From Nitrospirota bacterium (GTDB taxonomy: Bacteria; Nitrospirota; Thermodesulfovibrionia; Thermodesulfovibrionales; JdFR-85), in assembly GCA_013152195.1 (NCBI GenBank), contig JAADGU010000150.1, forward strand, positions 1 to 14,662: a DNA stretch of 14,662 nucleotides, read 5' to 3'. Below, piece by piece: positions 6,910 through 13,364 of this stretch (its first letter is position 1; each line of letters starts with the position of its first letter). A model generated the notes under the pieces. That model was not told the origin of the DNA. It did not search any database and saw only the letters and a program-made list of their open reading frames with translations. A program made the translations under genes and the position numbers.

Positions 6910-8243
6910 GCATTAAAATACTTGTTGCAGAAGACGAAGAGATAACCCTGAAGCATCTGGTATATGCCCTTGGAAACGAGGGATATGTTGTTTTCGGCGC
7001 GAAAGATGGTCTCGAGGCATGGCAGAAAATTGAAAAAGAGCACTTTGATATTGTTATTACAGATATAAAGATGCCAGGGCTTGATGGTCTGAATCTGCTT
7101 GAAAGGATTAAGGAGAAGGGACTTGAGACAGACGTGATCGTTATCACGGGTTTTGGAAGCATTGATTCAGCGGTTGAGGCCATGAAGAAAGGGGCGTATG
7201 ATTATATAACCAAACCTTTTAATCTGGATGAATTATTATTGCGGGTCAGAAAGATATGTGAAAAAAAAAGCCTTGAAAAAGAAAACATAGCACTGAAGAT
7301 ATCACTCGGCATAAATAAAGACCTCCCTGTTTTTATCGCAAAAAGCAAGAAGATGAAAGAGGTAATTAGTATTATCAGGAGTATAACTGCATCTGATTGC
7401 AATGTTATCATCACTGGAGAAAGCGGGGTTGGCAAGGGGCTTGTTGCAAAGCTCATTCATTATACAGGGACAAGGGCAAACAGGCCTTTTCTTGCAATCA
7501 ACTGTGCAATCTTCACAGAGGAACTCCTTGCCAGTGAACTTTTTGGCCATGAGCGGGGAGCATTCACAGGGGCGGTTACCACAAAAAAGGGTCTTCTGGA
7601 GATTGCAGATACAGGAACACTCTTTCTCGATGAGATAGCCGAGATGACGCCATCCCTGCAGGCAAAACTTCTGAAGGTCATTGAGGACAGGGAGTTTTTC
7701 AGGGTGGGGGGAACAAGACCTATCAAGGTGGATGTCAGATTCATTGCTGCCACGAATCAGGACATAAACGGACTTGTCACCAAAGGCACTTTCAGAAAGG
7801 ATCTCTTCTACAGGCTCAATGTAATGGATATCTACATACCCCCCCTGCGTGAAAGGAAAGAGGATATCCTGCCCCTGAGCAAATACTTCCTCGAAAAACA
7901 CGCCAAGAAGGCCAGGAAAGAGATAAAGGGTTTTGCAAGGGAGACAACCGAGATACTGAAATCCTACAGCTACCCTGGAAATGTCAGGGAGCTTGAAAAT
8001 ATTATCGAAAGGGCAGTGATTCTGGAAAAATCATCGCTTATTCAGCCTGAAAACCTCCCGGTCACCATGCAGATGTTCCAGATTGAAACAATAGATCCGG
8101 GCAGACTAAAGACCATTGACGAGCTCAACAGGGAATATGCCTTAAAAATTCTCGACCACCTTGAAGGAAACAAGACACGGGCAGCTAAAATGCTGGGAAT
8201 ATCAAGGACCAGCCTCTGGCGGATTCTCAGAGAAAAAGAGTAA
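6906..8243 (+). CDS. NtrC-family sigma-54-dependent response regulator 2
   Basis: This complete 445-residue activator overlaps the kinase 2 stop codon as ATGA. The receiver domain (about 3-118) has D10/E11, phosphoacceptor D53 (VITDIKMPG), T81 and K103. The AAA+ domain (about 140-375) has Walker A GESGVGKG (171-178), GAFTGA (218-223) and Walker B TLFLDE (238-243). The C-terminal Fis-type helix-turn-helix (about 408-443) contains NKTRAAKMLGISRTSLWRIL. The conserved Walker A lysine is K177. It should be phosphorylated by kinase 2 and drive sigma-54 transcription. The best target in the window is the promoter at 8661-8676 before the Usp-like gene, and cross-regulation of the matching promoter at 2268-2283 is plausible because the two share upstream sequence. 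It has the same domain order as the frameshifted regulator at 2464-3729. Confidence 0.95.
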   Translation: MSIKILVAEDEEITLKHLVYALGNEGYVVFGAKDGLEAWQKIEKEHFDIVITDIKMPGLDGLNLLERIKEKGLETDVIVITGFGSIDSAVEAMKKGAYDYITKPFNLDELLLRVRKICEKKSLEKENIALKISLGINKDLPVFIAKSKKMKEVISIIRSITASDCNVIITGESGVGKGLVAKLIHYTGTRANRPFLAINCAIFTEELLASELFGHERGAFTGAVTTKKGLLEIADTGTLFLDEIAEMTPSLQAKLLKVIEDREFFRVGGTRPIKVDVRFIAATNQDINGLVTKGTFRKDLFYRLNVMDIYIPPLRERKEDILPLSKYFLEKHAKKARKEIKGFARETTEILKSYSYPGNVRELENIIERAVILEKSSLIQPENLPVTMQMFQIETIDPGRLKTIDELNREYALKILDHLEGNKTRAAKMLGISRTSLWRILREKE

Positions 8244-8422
8244 AGCTCAAAAACTTCTTTAGCCTCGCGATTTCTTCAAGATTTCTCTCGATTATAAAAA
8301 ACCAAGAATATCTTTCCTCTGTTTCTTATCTTGAGCCCATCTTGAAGGCATCGTGAAGCTATATCTCCTCAACTCCACCACTCCTGAACTCCTTAACTCT
8401 CTTTTCAGCCTCTCGATTACCT

Positions 8423-8447
8423 TTTAAAGACGCAATTTAAAGACGCA
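8423..8447 (+). repeat. 12-bp direct repeat
   Basis: TTTAAAGACGCA occurs at 8423-8434 and again at 8436-8447, one base apart. It leads into the GCGC-rich inverted repeat and may belong to the same repetitive element. Confidence 0.75.
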
Positions 8448-8529
8448 GAGCGCATAGAGCATAGCGTTCAAAGACTAAGACGCATAGGACTATCGTTTTG
8501 TTCTTGCGCTTTGCGCCATGCGCTCTGCG
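8444..8529. repeat. GCGC-rich imperfect inverted repeat
   Basis: CGCAGAGCGCAT (8444-8455) is the exact reverse complement of ATGCGCTCTGCG (8518-8529). Between and around them are variants of the words GCGCATAGAGC, GCGCTTTGCGC and CTATGCGCC (up to about 8540). The structure resembles small dispersed palindromic elements of bacterial chromosomes. No coding capacity is visible. Confidence 0.7.
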
Positions 8530-8628
8530 CTCTATGCGCCTTATCCTTAACGCCTTGCATCTCTCCTCCATCCCAAAAGCGTTCACCACTGTCCAGATAT
8601 GAAACACTGCACGCCACCCCTCTTCTTT

Positions 8629-8647
8629 AAAATATCCTTAAAAATCA
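8629..8647 (+). promoter_or_regulatory. Conserved promoter-upstream block, copy 2
   Basis: AAAATATCCTTAAAAATCA matches the minus-strand block at 2298-2316 at 18 of 19 bases. ACCCCTC lies just upstream (8616-8622) and TGGCAC 13 bases downstream, in the same order as the other copy. Confidence 0.65.
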
Positions 8648-8655
8648 AACACTTA
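8643..8655 (+). promoter_or_regulatory. IHF-consensus site upstream of the sigma-54-like promoter
   Basis: AATCAAACACTTA fits WATCAANNNNTTR at every fixed position and lies immediately upstream of the -24 box. IHF-type bending is commonly used by sigma-54 promoters. Confidence 0.5.
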
Positions 8656-8660
8656 ACATT

Positions 8661-8676
8661 TGGCACAAGATTTGAC
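8661..8676 (+). promoter_or_regulatory. Sigma-54-like promoter of the Usp-like/TauE operon
   Basis: TGGCAC-AAGAT-TTGAC has a perfect -24 box and correct spacing, but the -12 box has GA instead of GC. Transcription would start near 8687, about 45 bases before the ATG. The conserved upstream block supports the call. TTGACT (8672-8677) could instead be a -35 box, with a poor -10 (TAAACA, 8695-8700). Confidence 0.6.
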
Positions 8677-8702
8677 TATATGTTATGTAGAAATTAAACA
8701 AA

Positions 8703-8718
8703 TCAGATGATCAGATGA
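8703..8718 (+). repeat. 8-bp tandem duplication in the leader
   Basis: TCAGATGA occurs twice in direct succession, just before the AAAGGAG ribosome-binding site of the Usp-like gene. It may be only a short slippage duplication. Confidence 0.6.
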
Positions 8719-8731
8719 AAGGAGAAGAGAC

Positions 8732-9214
8732 ATGAAAGGCAGGGTTTTATTTGTAACAAAGGAAGATGAGAACTTCAGGGATGGGTTCTCATATGCAATG
8801 GAGCTGTCAAGGATAGTGAACGGGGGTATATACATCCTGTTGTATCACGACAGAAATCTCCTGAAGAGATTTGAAGATGATATGGCAGCTGCTGCCCTTG
8901 CCGAGGCAGGCGAGTTTGAAACTGCAGATCAGATTCTTAACGAAGAGGAAACCCTTCTAAAGGCTGATGCAAGCAGGAAGATTGCTTTACTGGGACAGGA
9001 ATGCTCTGACCCTGCAATGCTCGTGGATTACCGCCTCGCTACAGGAGATCTTGTTTCTGCAATAAGGGGGGTCCTTCAGGATAAAGCAAGTATCGAGATG
9101 GTAATACTCAGCCCTTCACTAATGGACAATGGCAAGGCTATCAGCCTGAAAAAATTAAGAAAGTATATAACAAGACCTATTGTGACCATGTCAAGAGCGG
9201 CAAGTGCCCAATAG
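8732..9214 (+). CDS. Usp-like protein with an inserted AEAGE motif
   Basis: This 160-residue soluble protein starts at the ATG at 8732 with GAAAGGAGAAGAGAC before it. Residues 1-38 form a Usp-type beta-alpha-beta start (RVLFVTKED, then a helix, then GGIYILLY). Residues 47-69 carry the motif FEDDMAAAALAEAGEFETAD, followed by QIL. The rest continues the Usp-like fold (RKIALLG, then IEMVILSPS, then RPIVTM). Unlike the minus-strand paralogue, which has two motifs ahead of its Usp part, the single motif here sits inside the Usp-like domain. The Usp nucleotide-binding glycines are absent. It is the first gene of a likely operon with the 65-residue protein and the TauE/SafE permease (gaps of 23 and 16 bases). 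Its function is not known to me. Confidence 0.83.
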   Translation: MKGRVLFVTKEDENFRDGFSYAMELSRIVNGGIYILLYHDRNLLKRFEDDMAAAALAEAGEFETADQILNEEETLLKADASRKIALLGQECSDPAMLVDYRLATGDLVSAIRGVLQDKASIEMVILSPSLMDNGKAISLKKLRKYITRPIVTMSRAASAQ

Positions 9215-9237
9215 GTAACAAAAAGGAGGAACAACAA

Positions 9238-9435
9238 ATGAAAGTCTTAAGAAAAATGTTAAGGAAATTCGAAGGTGAGATGGCGGCTGTAGCATTTGCA
9301 GAAGCCGGTGAATTTGAGACAGCAAGAGAGATTTTGAAGAGTTCTGTGAGTGAAGAAAGTTCCAATGGCAGCATTGTCTTTGACAGTGAGGAGAGTCAGG
9401 GACTGAATATCTTAAAGCACGCTGAAAGCAAGTAA
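9238..9435 (+). CDS. 65-residue AEAGE-motif protein
   Basis: This small protein follows a textbook ribosome-binding site (AAAAAGGAGGAACAACAA-ATG), which makes translation very likely despite its size. Residues 11-30 are FEGEMAAVAFAEAGEFETAR, followed by EIL. This is the same motif seen in both Usp-like proteins here, and is almost the whole folded part of this protein. The tail (about 36-65) is Ser/Glu-rich and probably flexible. There is no signal peptide or membrane helix. It sits between the Usp-like gene and the TauE/SafE permease with short gaps, so it is probably co-transcribed. A role as an adaptor or as a free copy of the motif that pairs with the Usp-like proteins is speculation. Confidence 0.82.
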   Translation: MKVLRKMLRKFEGEMAAVAFAEAGEFETAREILKSSVSEESSNGSIVFDSEESQGLNILKHAESK

Positions 9436-9451
9436 AAGGAGGCAGTGAAAA

Positions 9452-10237
9452 ATGGGCATGTTCAATGTATTGTTAACCCTTGGGGTTGTAGGCGGTTTCC
9501 TTTCAGGTCTGTTGGGACTTGGAGGGGCAATTATCATGATTCCTCTCATGTTAACTGTTCCAAAGATACTGGGGGTAGGTGCACTTTCGATGAAAGCTGT
9601 TGCCGGACTATCCATGATTCAGGTGGTCTTTGCATCTTTATCCGGTGTTGCCCGACACAGAAAAAACAAGTTTGTCAGCATGAAACTGATATATACACTT
9701 GGAATAGCAATGGCGATTGGTTCGGGGTTTGGCTCCATAATCTCAAAGTATATGAGCAACCAGGTGTTGATGATTGCGTTTGGCTTTATAGCGGTGGTTG
9801 CAGCCCTGATGATGTTCTTACCACCAAAGTCAGAGGATTCTGAAAATATTACCAATCCTGATGACATTCAGTTTAACAAACCACTTGCCGCGGTACTTGG
9901 AGTAGTAATCGGAAGCCTTGCAGGTATGGTTGGTGCCGGCGGCGGGTTTATATTGATTCCGGTAATGATTTACGTCCTTAGAATCCCGATAAGAGTTACC
10001 ATAGGTACCAGCCTGGGAGTAGTACTTATCGGTGCAGTTATAGGAGCTGTTGGCAAAATGGTGACGGGACAGGTAGATTGGCTACTTGCATTGGCCCTCA
10101 TTATCAGCTCGGTCCCATCAGCGCAGTTAGGAAGTCTTGTAAGCAAGAAAACACCGGCACTGATTCTGAGATATTCCCTTACTATCCTGATAATTTTAAC
10201 GAGTGTTGAAATCTGGTATAAGATTATAGCGGTATAA
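9452..10237 (+). CDS. TauE/SafE-family anion permease (sulfite exporter-type)
   Basis: This 261-residue integral membrane protein follows AAAAGGAGG. It has the two-repeat TauE/SafE layout: GFLSGLLGLGGAIIMIPLM near the N-terminus and GSLAGMVGAGGGFILIPVM in the second half, each followed by helices and a conserved GTSLGVV-type segment, giving seven to eight predicted membrane spans. The family exports or imports sulfite, sulfoacetate, taurine or other organosulfur anions, and many members have unknown substrates. It is the last gene of the sigma-54-type operon beginning at 8732 and is followed by a strong terminator. Sulfite or another sulfur anion is the family-based guess; nothing in the sequence fixes the substrate. 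Confidence 0.9.
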   Translation: MGMFNVLLTLGVVGGFLSGLLGLGGAIIMIPLMLTVPKILGVGALSMKAVAGLSMIQVVFASLSGVARHRKNKFVSMKLIYTLGIAMAIGSGFGSIISKYMSNQVLMIAFGFIAVVAALMMFLPPKSEDSENITNPDDIQFNKPLAAVLGVVIGSLAGMVGAGGGFILIPVMIYVLRIPIRVTIGTSLGVVLIGAVIGAVGKMVTGQVDWLLALALIISSVPSAQLGSLVSKKTPALILRYSLTILIILTSVEIWYKIIAV

Positions 10238-10267
10238 GTTATACTTACCCCACTCCACCCCATCAGA

Positions 10268-10301
10268 GAAACACACAGAGATGAACACCTCTGTGTGTTT
10301 C
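10268..10301 (+). terminator. Intrinsic terminator after the TauE/SafE permease
   Basis: GAAACACACAGAG (10268-10280) and CTCTGTGTGTTTC (10289-10301) form a perfect 13-bp stem with an 8-base loop, followed by TTACTTTTTTGCTTTT. It lies 30 bases after the permease stop. Confidence 0.9.
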
Positions 10302-10371
10302 TTACTTTTTTGCTTTTAAACCTCCCCCCAGCTTTCATAGGATTTCAACAGCGGAATCTCTCAAATTAGGT

Positions 10372-10377
10372 TATAAT
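10372..10377 (+). promoter_or_regulatory. -10 box for the tandem Usp gene, predicted leaderless transcript
   Basis: TATAAT is a perfect -10 box ending 6 bases before the ATG at 10384, so RNA would begin at the start codon. No good -35 box and no Shine-Dalgarno sequence are visible. The preceding terminator means a new promoter is required here. Confidence 0.55.
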
Positions 10378-10383
10378 TTAACA

Positions 10384-11280
10384 ATGAAAGAGCGTTCAAA
10401 GATACTGGTTCTTGATAACTCAAAAAACACAGAAAATCTGTTAACTTTTGCAATCCAGTGGGCAGACCTTATTAATGCGTCCATAAGGGTTATACGGGTT
10501 ATAGATGAAAAGGTTATCCGAAACACCACTATGGCAGTTGACGCCATTGGCACTATTGCCCAAATGATCAAGGATGACTTCATAAAGGAGGCCAGGGAAC
10601 AGATTAAAACCCTGTCCGAAAGATACAGAGTTAACGACTTGATAAATATAGAGGTTATAGTAGGTAATACCAGGGATGAGATTACCCGGACTATAGACAA
10701 ATCTGGAGCTGATTTCCTGATATTAACCTCTAACCTGAAAGGCCCCCTGGGAAGCATTGCATCGGAGGTTATTGGATACAGCAAGAACAACTGTATTGTG
10801 CTCCCCATCGGAGTTCACCAGTTAAAGTGGGAGAGGGTTCTGCTTGCAACCGACTGTTCGGAGAAGGCGGAGAGTGCTACCGAGATGGCAATGGAAATAG
10901 CCGAAAGGTTCAAGGGCAGGCTATTTATTGTATCTGTGGTTACTTCTAACGAGGAAGTACAGATACATGCACCTGCACTCCTCGACAAGATGGCTGACGA
11001 GAGGAAAGAGATGGTAAAAGAGATTGAGAATCAGGCCCGGAAGAGGGGAATACATGCAGAAGGCATAGTAAGGGAAGGCACAATCTCCAACATACTGATT
11101 GACCTCAACAGGACCGTACACCCAGATGTTACCATTATGGGCAGCGAGAGCAGAACAGGGTTAAGCAGAATCCTTATGGGAAGCGTTGTCGGAAGCATAA
11201 TCAACAAGGTTAACCATCCAATCCTTGTGATCAAAAAAACCTTTGTCTTTAAGAACGATTCAAGAGAAAGACAAGACTAA
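10384..11280 (+). CDS. Tandem-domain universal stress protein (UspA family)
   Basis: This 298-residue protein has two UspA domains in tandem (about 5-142 and 149-285), each running from a KILVLD or RVLLATD strand to a final I-V-L-P or I-L-V-I strand. The second ends with MGSESRTGLSRILMGSVVGS, which resembles the ATP-binding signature G-2x-G-9x-G(S/T) but has Ser at the second Gly. The first domain lacks the signature. Tandem Usps bind ATP and/or modulate partner proteins in stress, and some act on ion transporters. It lies just before ktrB (32-base gap), so a role in K+ channel regulation is an attractive inference. There is no ribosome-binding site before the ATG, and a TATAAT lies 6 bases upstream. 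It is not closely similar to the AEAGE-motif Usp-like proteins in this window. Confidence 0.92.
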   Translation: MKERSKILVLDNSKNTENLLTFAIQWADLINASIRVIRVIDEKVIRNTTMAVDAIGTIAQMIKDDFIKEAREQIKTLSERYRVNDLINIEVIVGNTRDEITRTIDKSGADFLILTSNLKGPLGSIASEVIGYSKNNCIVLPIGVHQLKWERVLLATDCSEKAESATEMAMEIAERFKGRLFIVSVVTSNEEVQIHAPALLDKMADERKEMVKEIENQARKRGIHAEGIVREGTISNILIDLNRTVHPDVTIMGSESRTGLSRILMGSVVGSIINKVNHPILVIKKTFVFKNDSRERQD

Positions 11281-11295
11281 AAGAATGTGACAAGC

Positions 11296-11304
11296 TGGTA
11301 TAAT
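11296..11304 (+). promoter_or_regulatory. Extended -10 promoter before ktrB
   Basis: TGGTATAAT is a perfect extended -10 element (TGnTATAAT). It ends 8 bases before the GTG start codon at 11313, so the RNA would begin at or within two bases of the GTG. No Shine-Dalgarno sequence is seen. Confidence 0.6.
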
Positions 11305-11312
11305 ATCTCACA

Positions 11313-12662
11313 GTGAAAAATAAATACACAACCAGAAAGCTATCACCACATCAACTCCTTGTCTTCGGTTTTACCGGCATGATATTACTGGGAACCGCGC
11401 TCCTCATGCTTCCTTATTCAACGACACAGGGGATTACTCTAATAGATGCCCTTTTCACCTCCACATCTGCTGTCTGTGTCACTGGACTGATAGTAAAAGA
11501 TACACTGGTTGATTTCACATCATTCGGCAAGGGTGTCATCCTCCTGCTTATCCAGATTGGGGGACTGGGATACATGTCCATGGCAACATTTCTGGCCCTG
11601 CTGATAGGCAGGAAGATCGGTCTCTCCGAGAGGATTCTTATAAAGGAATCCCTGAATATAGCAACGCTTGAAGGTATCATCAGGTTCATGAAGGGGATGC
11701 TCGTCTTTGTCTTTCTGGCAGAAGGCATCGGGGCCGTAATCTTATCCCTGAAGTTTCTGAAGGAATTTCCCTTGAAGGATGCAGTCTTTCAGGGTATATT
11801 CCATTCTGTCTCTGCCTTTAATAATGCTGGTTTCAGTCTTTTTCAGGACAGTCTGATACGCTTCAGGGATGATGTTACCATAAATATTACCGTTATGAGC
11901 CTTATCGTCCTCGGAGGGATAGGGTTTCTGGTCGTTGATGATCTTTACGGATGGATAAAGAAGAGACAGAAAAAGCTGATGCTTCACACACTCATTGTCC
12001 TTATATCAACAACCTTCCTGATTATTGTTGGCGCCTTTCTCTTTTACTTTAACGAGAGAAAATACTTCTTTGCACTCTCAGGTCTGAGCAGCCCTGAAAC
12101 CATCCTTACATCCCTCTTTGCCTCGGTTACTGCAAGAACAGCTGGATTCAACACAATAGATTATTCCATTCTTCAGCCTGCAACCATCTTTCTGACAATT
12201 ATACTGATGCTCATAGGGGCCTCACCGGGAAGCACAGGCGGAGGCATAAAAACCACGACATTTACTGTTGTGATTATGAATCTATGGTGTACAATAAAGG
12301 GAAGAAAGGATACGGTTATGTTTAAACGACGGGTACCTGAGGCACTGATATCGCGATCCTTTGTTGTCCTTGCCCTTGCAGTAATCTTTATCAACATCAT
12401 AACACTGGTAATCATAGATATAGAGCACACAGGGTTTCAGCAGACCATGTTTGAGGTGGTCTCGGCCTTTGGAACAGTGGGGCTCTCAACCGGTGACGGA
12501 GGGTCAAGGAGCTTTTGTGCAACATTTTCCGACCCCTCAAAAATTATAATAATATTTACAATGCTTGCCGGAAGACTTGGTCCATTAACACTCTTTATGG
12601 CCCTGCTCGGACAGAAAGAGGAACGGATCCGTTATCCGGAAGGGAGGATCATGATAGGATGA
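11313..12662 (+). CDS. ktrB: K+ transporter membrane subunit, KtrB/TrkH family
   Basis: This 449-residue membrane protein starts with GTG at 11313; the N-terminus (LSPHQLLVFGFTGMILLGT) matches the family start. The four pore loops are recognisable: TSAVCVTGL (51-59), SAFNNAGFSLF (167-177), TARTAGFNT (273-281) and SAFGTVGLSTG (384-394), with the selectivity glycines G58, G173, G278 and G390. The GSTGGGIKTTT segment (about 306-316) belongs to the broken helix that controls gating. The size is closer to KtrB than to the longer TrkH. It takes up K+ (often Na+-coupled) and is gated by the RCK protein encoded next, whose start overlaps the stop as ATGA. It follows the tandem Usp gene by 32 bases. 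Confidence 0.94.
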   Translation: MKNKYTTRKLSPHQLLVFGFTGMILLGTALLMLPYSTTQGITLIDALFTSTSAVCVTGLIVKDTLVDFTSFGKGVILLLIQIGGLGYMSMATFLALLIGRKIGLSERILIKESLNIATLEGIIRFMKGMLVFVFLAEGIGAVILSLKFLKEFPLKDAVFQGIFHSVSAFNNAGFSLFQDSLIRFRDDVTINITVMSLIVLGGIGFLVVDDLYGWIKKRQKKLMLHTLIVLISTTFLIIVGAFLFYFNERKYFFALSGLSSPETILTSLFASVTARTAGFNTIDYSILQPATIFLTIILMLIGASPGSTGGGIKTTTFTVVIMNLWCTIKGRKDTVMFKRRVPEALISRSFVVLALAVIFINIITLVIIDIEHTGFQQTMFEVVSAFGTVGLSTGDGGSRSFCATFSDPSKIIIIFTMLAGRLGPLTLFMALLGQKEERIRYPEGRIMIG

Positions 12663-13327
12663 AAAAACAATTCGCGGTAATCGGACTTGGAAGGTTTGGC
12701 TCAGCAGTGGCACTGACACTCGCTGAAAGCAACTGTGACGTAATAGTAATAGACAGAAATGAGAACAAGATAAAGGCAATCGCAGACCATGTAACCCTTG
12801 CAATCCAGATGAATGCAATAGATGAGACTGCATTGAAGGAGGCAGGAGTACAGAATGTGGATGTGGTTATTGTGAGTATAGGGGAAAACGTTGAGGCGAG
12901 TATCCTTGCGGTCATGATACTCAAGGAGATGGGAATCAAGGAGATCATAGCAAAGGCCGTAAATGACCTCCACGGAAGAGTCCTTGCCAACCTCGGAGTT
13001 GACAGGGTTGTACACCCTGAAAGGGATATGGCACAGAGGGTTGCCCGCAGTTTGATAAAACCCCAATTCCTCGAGCATATAGAGCTCTCTCCTGAATACA
13101 GTATTGTCGAACTGCCGGCACCGAAGTCCCTGTGGGACAAGAGTATAAAAGATACCAACCTCAGGGCAGAATACGGCATAAACATAATAGCAATAAAAAA
13201 AAGGTACACGATTAACGAGACAGAGAAAGAGACCTGGAACATTAACCCCTTGCCAACAGATGTGATAAAAAAAGATGATGTCCTGGTTGTCCTTGGTACA
13301 GACAGAGACATAGAAAGGCTGAGGTAA
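12659..13327 (+). CDS. ktrA: RCK-domain K+ uptake regulatory subunit, KtrA/TrkA family
   Basis: The 222-residue protein starts at the ATG at 12659, which overlaps the ktrB stop (ATGA) and has GGAGG about 11 bases upstream. The frame is open further upstream, but that would read through ktrB. The RCK_N Rossmann domain has G9-L-G11-R-F-G14 and an acidic D32 at the end of the second strand, typical for NAD(H)/ADP/ATP binding. IIAKAVNDLHGRVLANLGVDRVVHPE is the end of RCK_N, and an RCK_C domain (about 140-222) closes the protein. A single RCK unit is the KtrA type, unlike the two-unit TrkA of Enterobacteria. It forms the cytoplasmic gating ring on KtrB, opened by ATP and closed by ADP in known systems. 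Confidence 0.94.
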   Translation: MKKQFAVIGLGRFGSAVALTLAESNCDVIVIDRNENKIKAIADHVTLAIQMNAIDETALKEAGVQNVDVVIVSIGENVEASILAVMILKEMGIKEIIAKAVNDLHGRVLANLGVDRVVHPERDMAQRVARSLIKPQFLEHIELSPEYSIVELPAPKSLWDKSIKDTNLRAEYGINIIAIKKRYTINETEKETWNINPLPTDVIKKDDVLVVLGTDRDIERLR

Positions 13328-13364
13328 AACAGCGTATGACCAGGTAAAAAGCGTTAATCTGCCA

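Larger units (their letters stand above)
8244..8660. other. Gene-free interval with repeats
   Basis: No convincing gene is visible between the regulator stop and the promoter at 8661. The first 160 bases are pyrimidine-rich on the plus strand, and CTCTCGATTA occurs twice (near 8286 and 8412). The middle (8423-8545) is packed with GCGC-containing repeat words. From 8616 it becomes the conserved block found upstream of the other sigma-54 promoter. No clear intrinsic terminator was seen after the regulator. Confidence 0.6.

Noticed and set aside
8286..8345. Short minus-strand open stretch reading RYSWFFII and then NLEEIARLKKFLSF
   Set aside because: It has no start codon or ribosome-binding site, is about 30 residues long, and matches no family I recognise. 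Probably chance.
8423..8545. CRISPR array
   Set aside because: Repeat words are short, irregularly spaced and mutually inverted, with no uniform spacers and no cas genes.
12515..12658. N-terminal extension of KtrA to 12515
   Set aside because: It would read through ktrB in another frame. The RCK domain begins exactly at the ATG at 12659, which shows the normal ATGA overlap.
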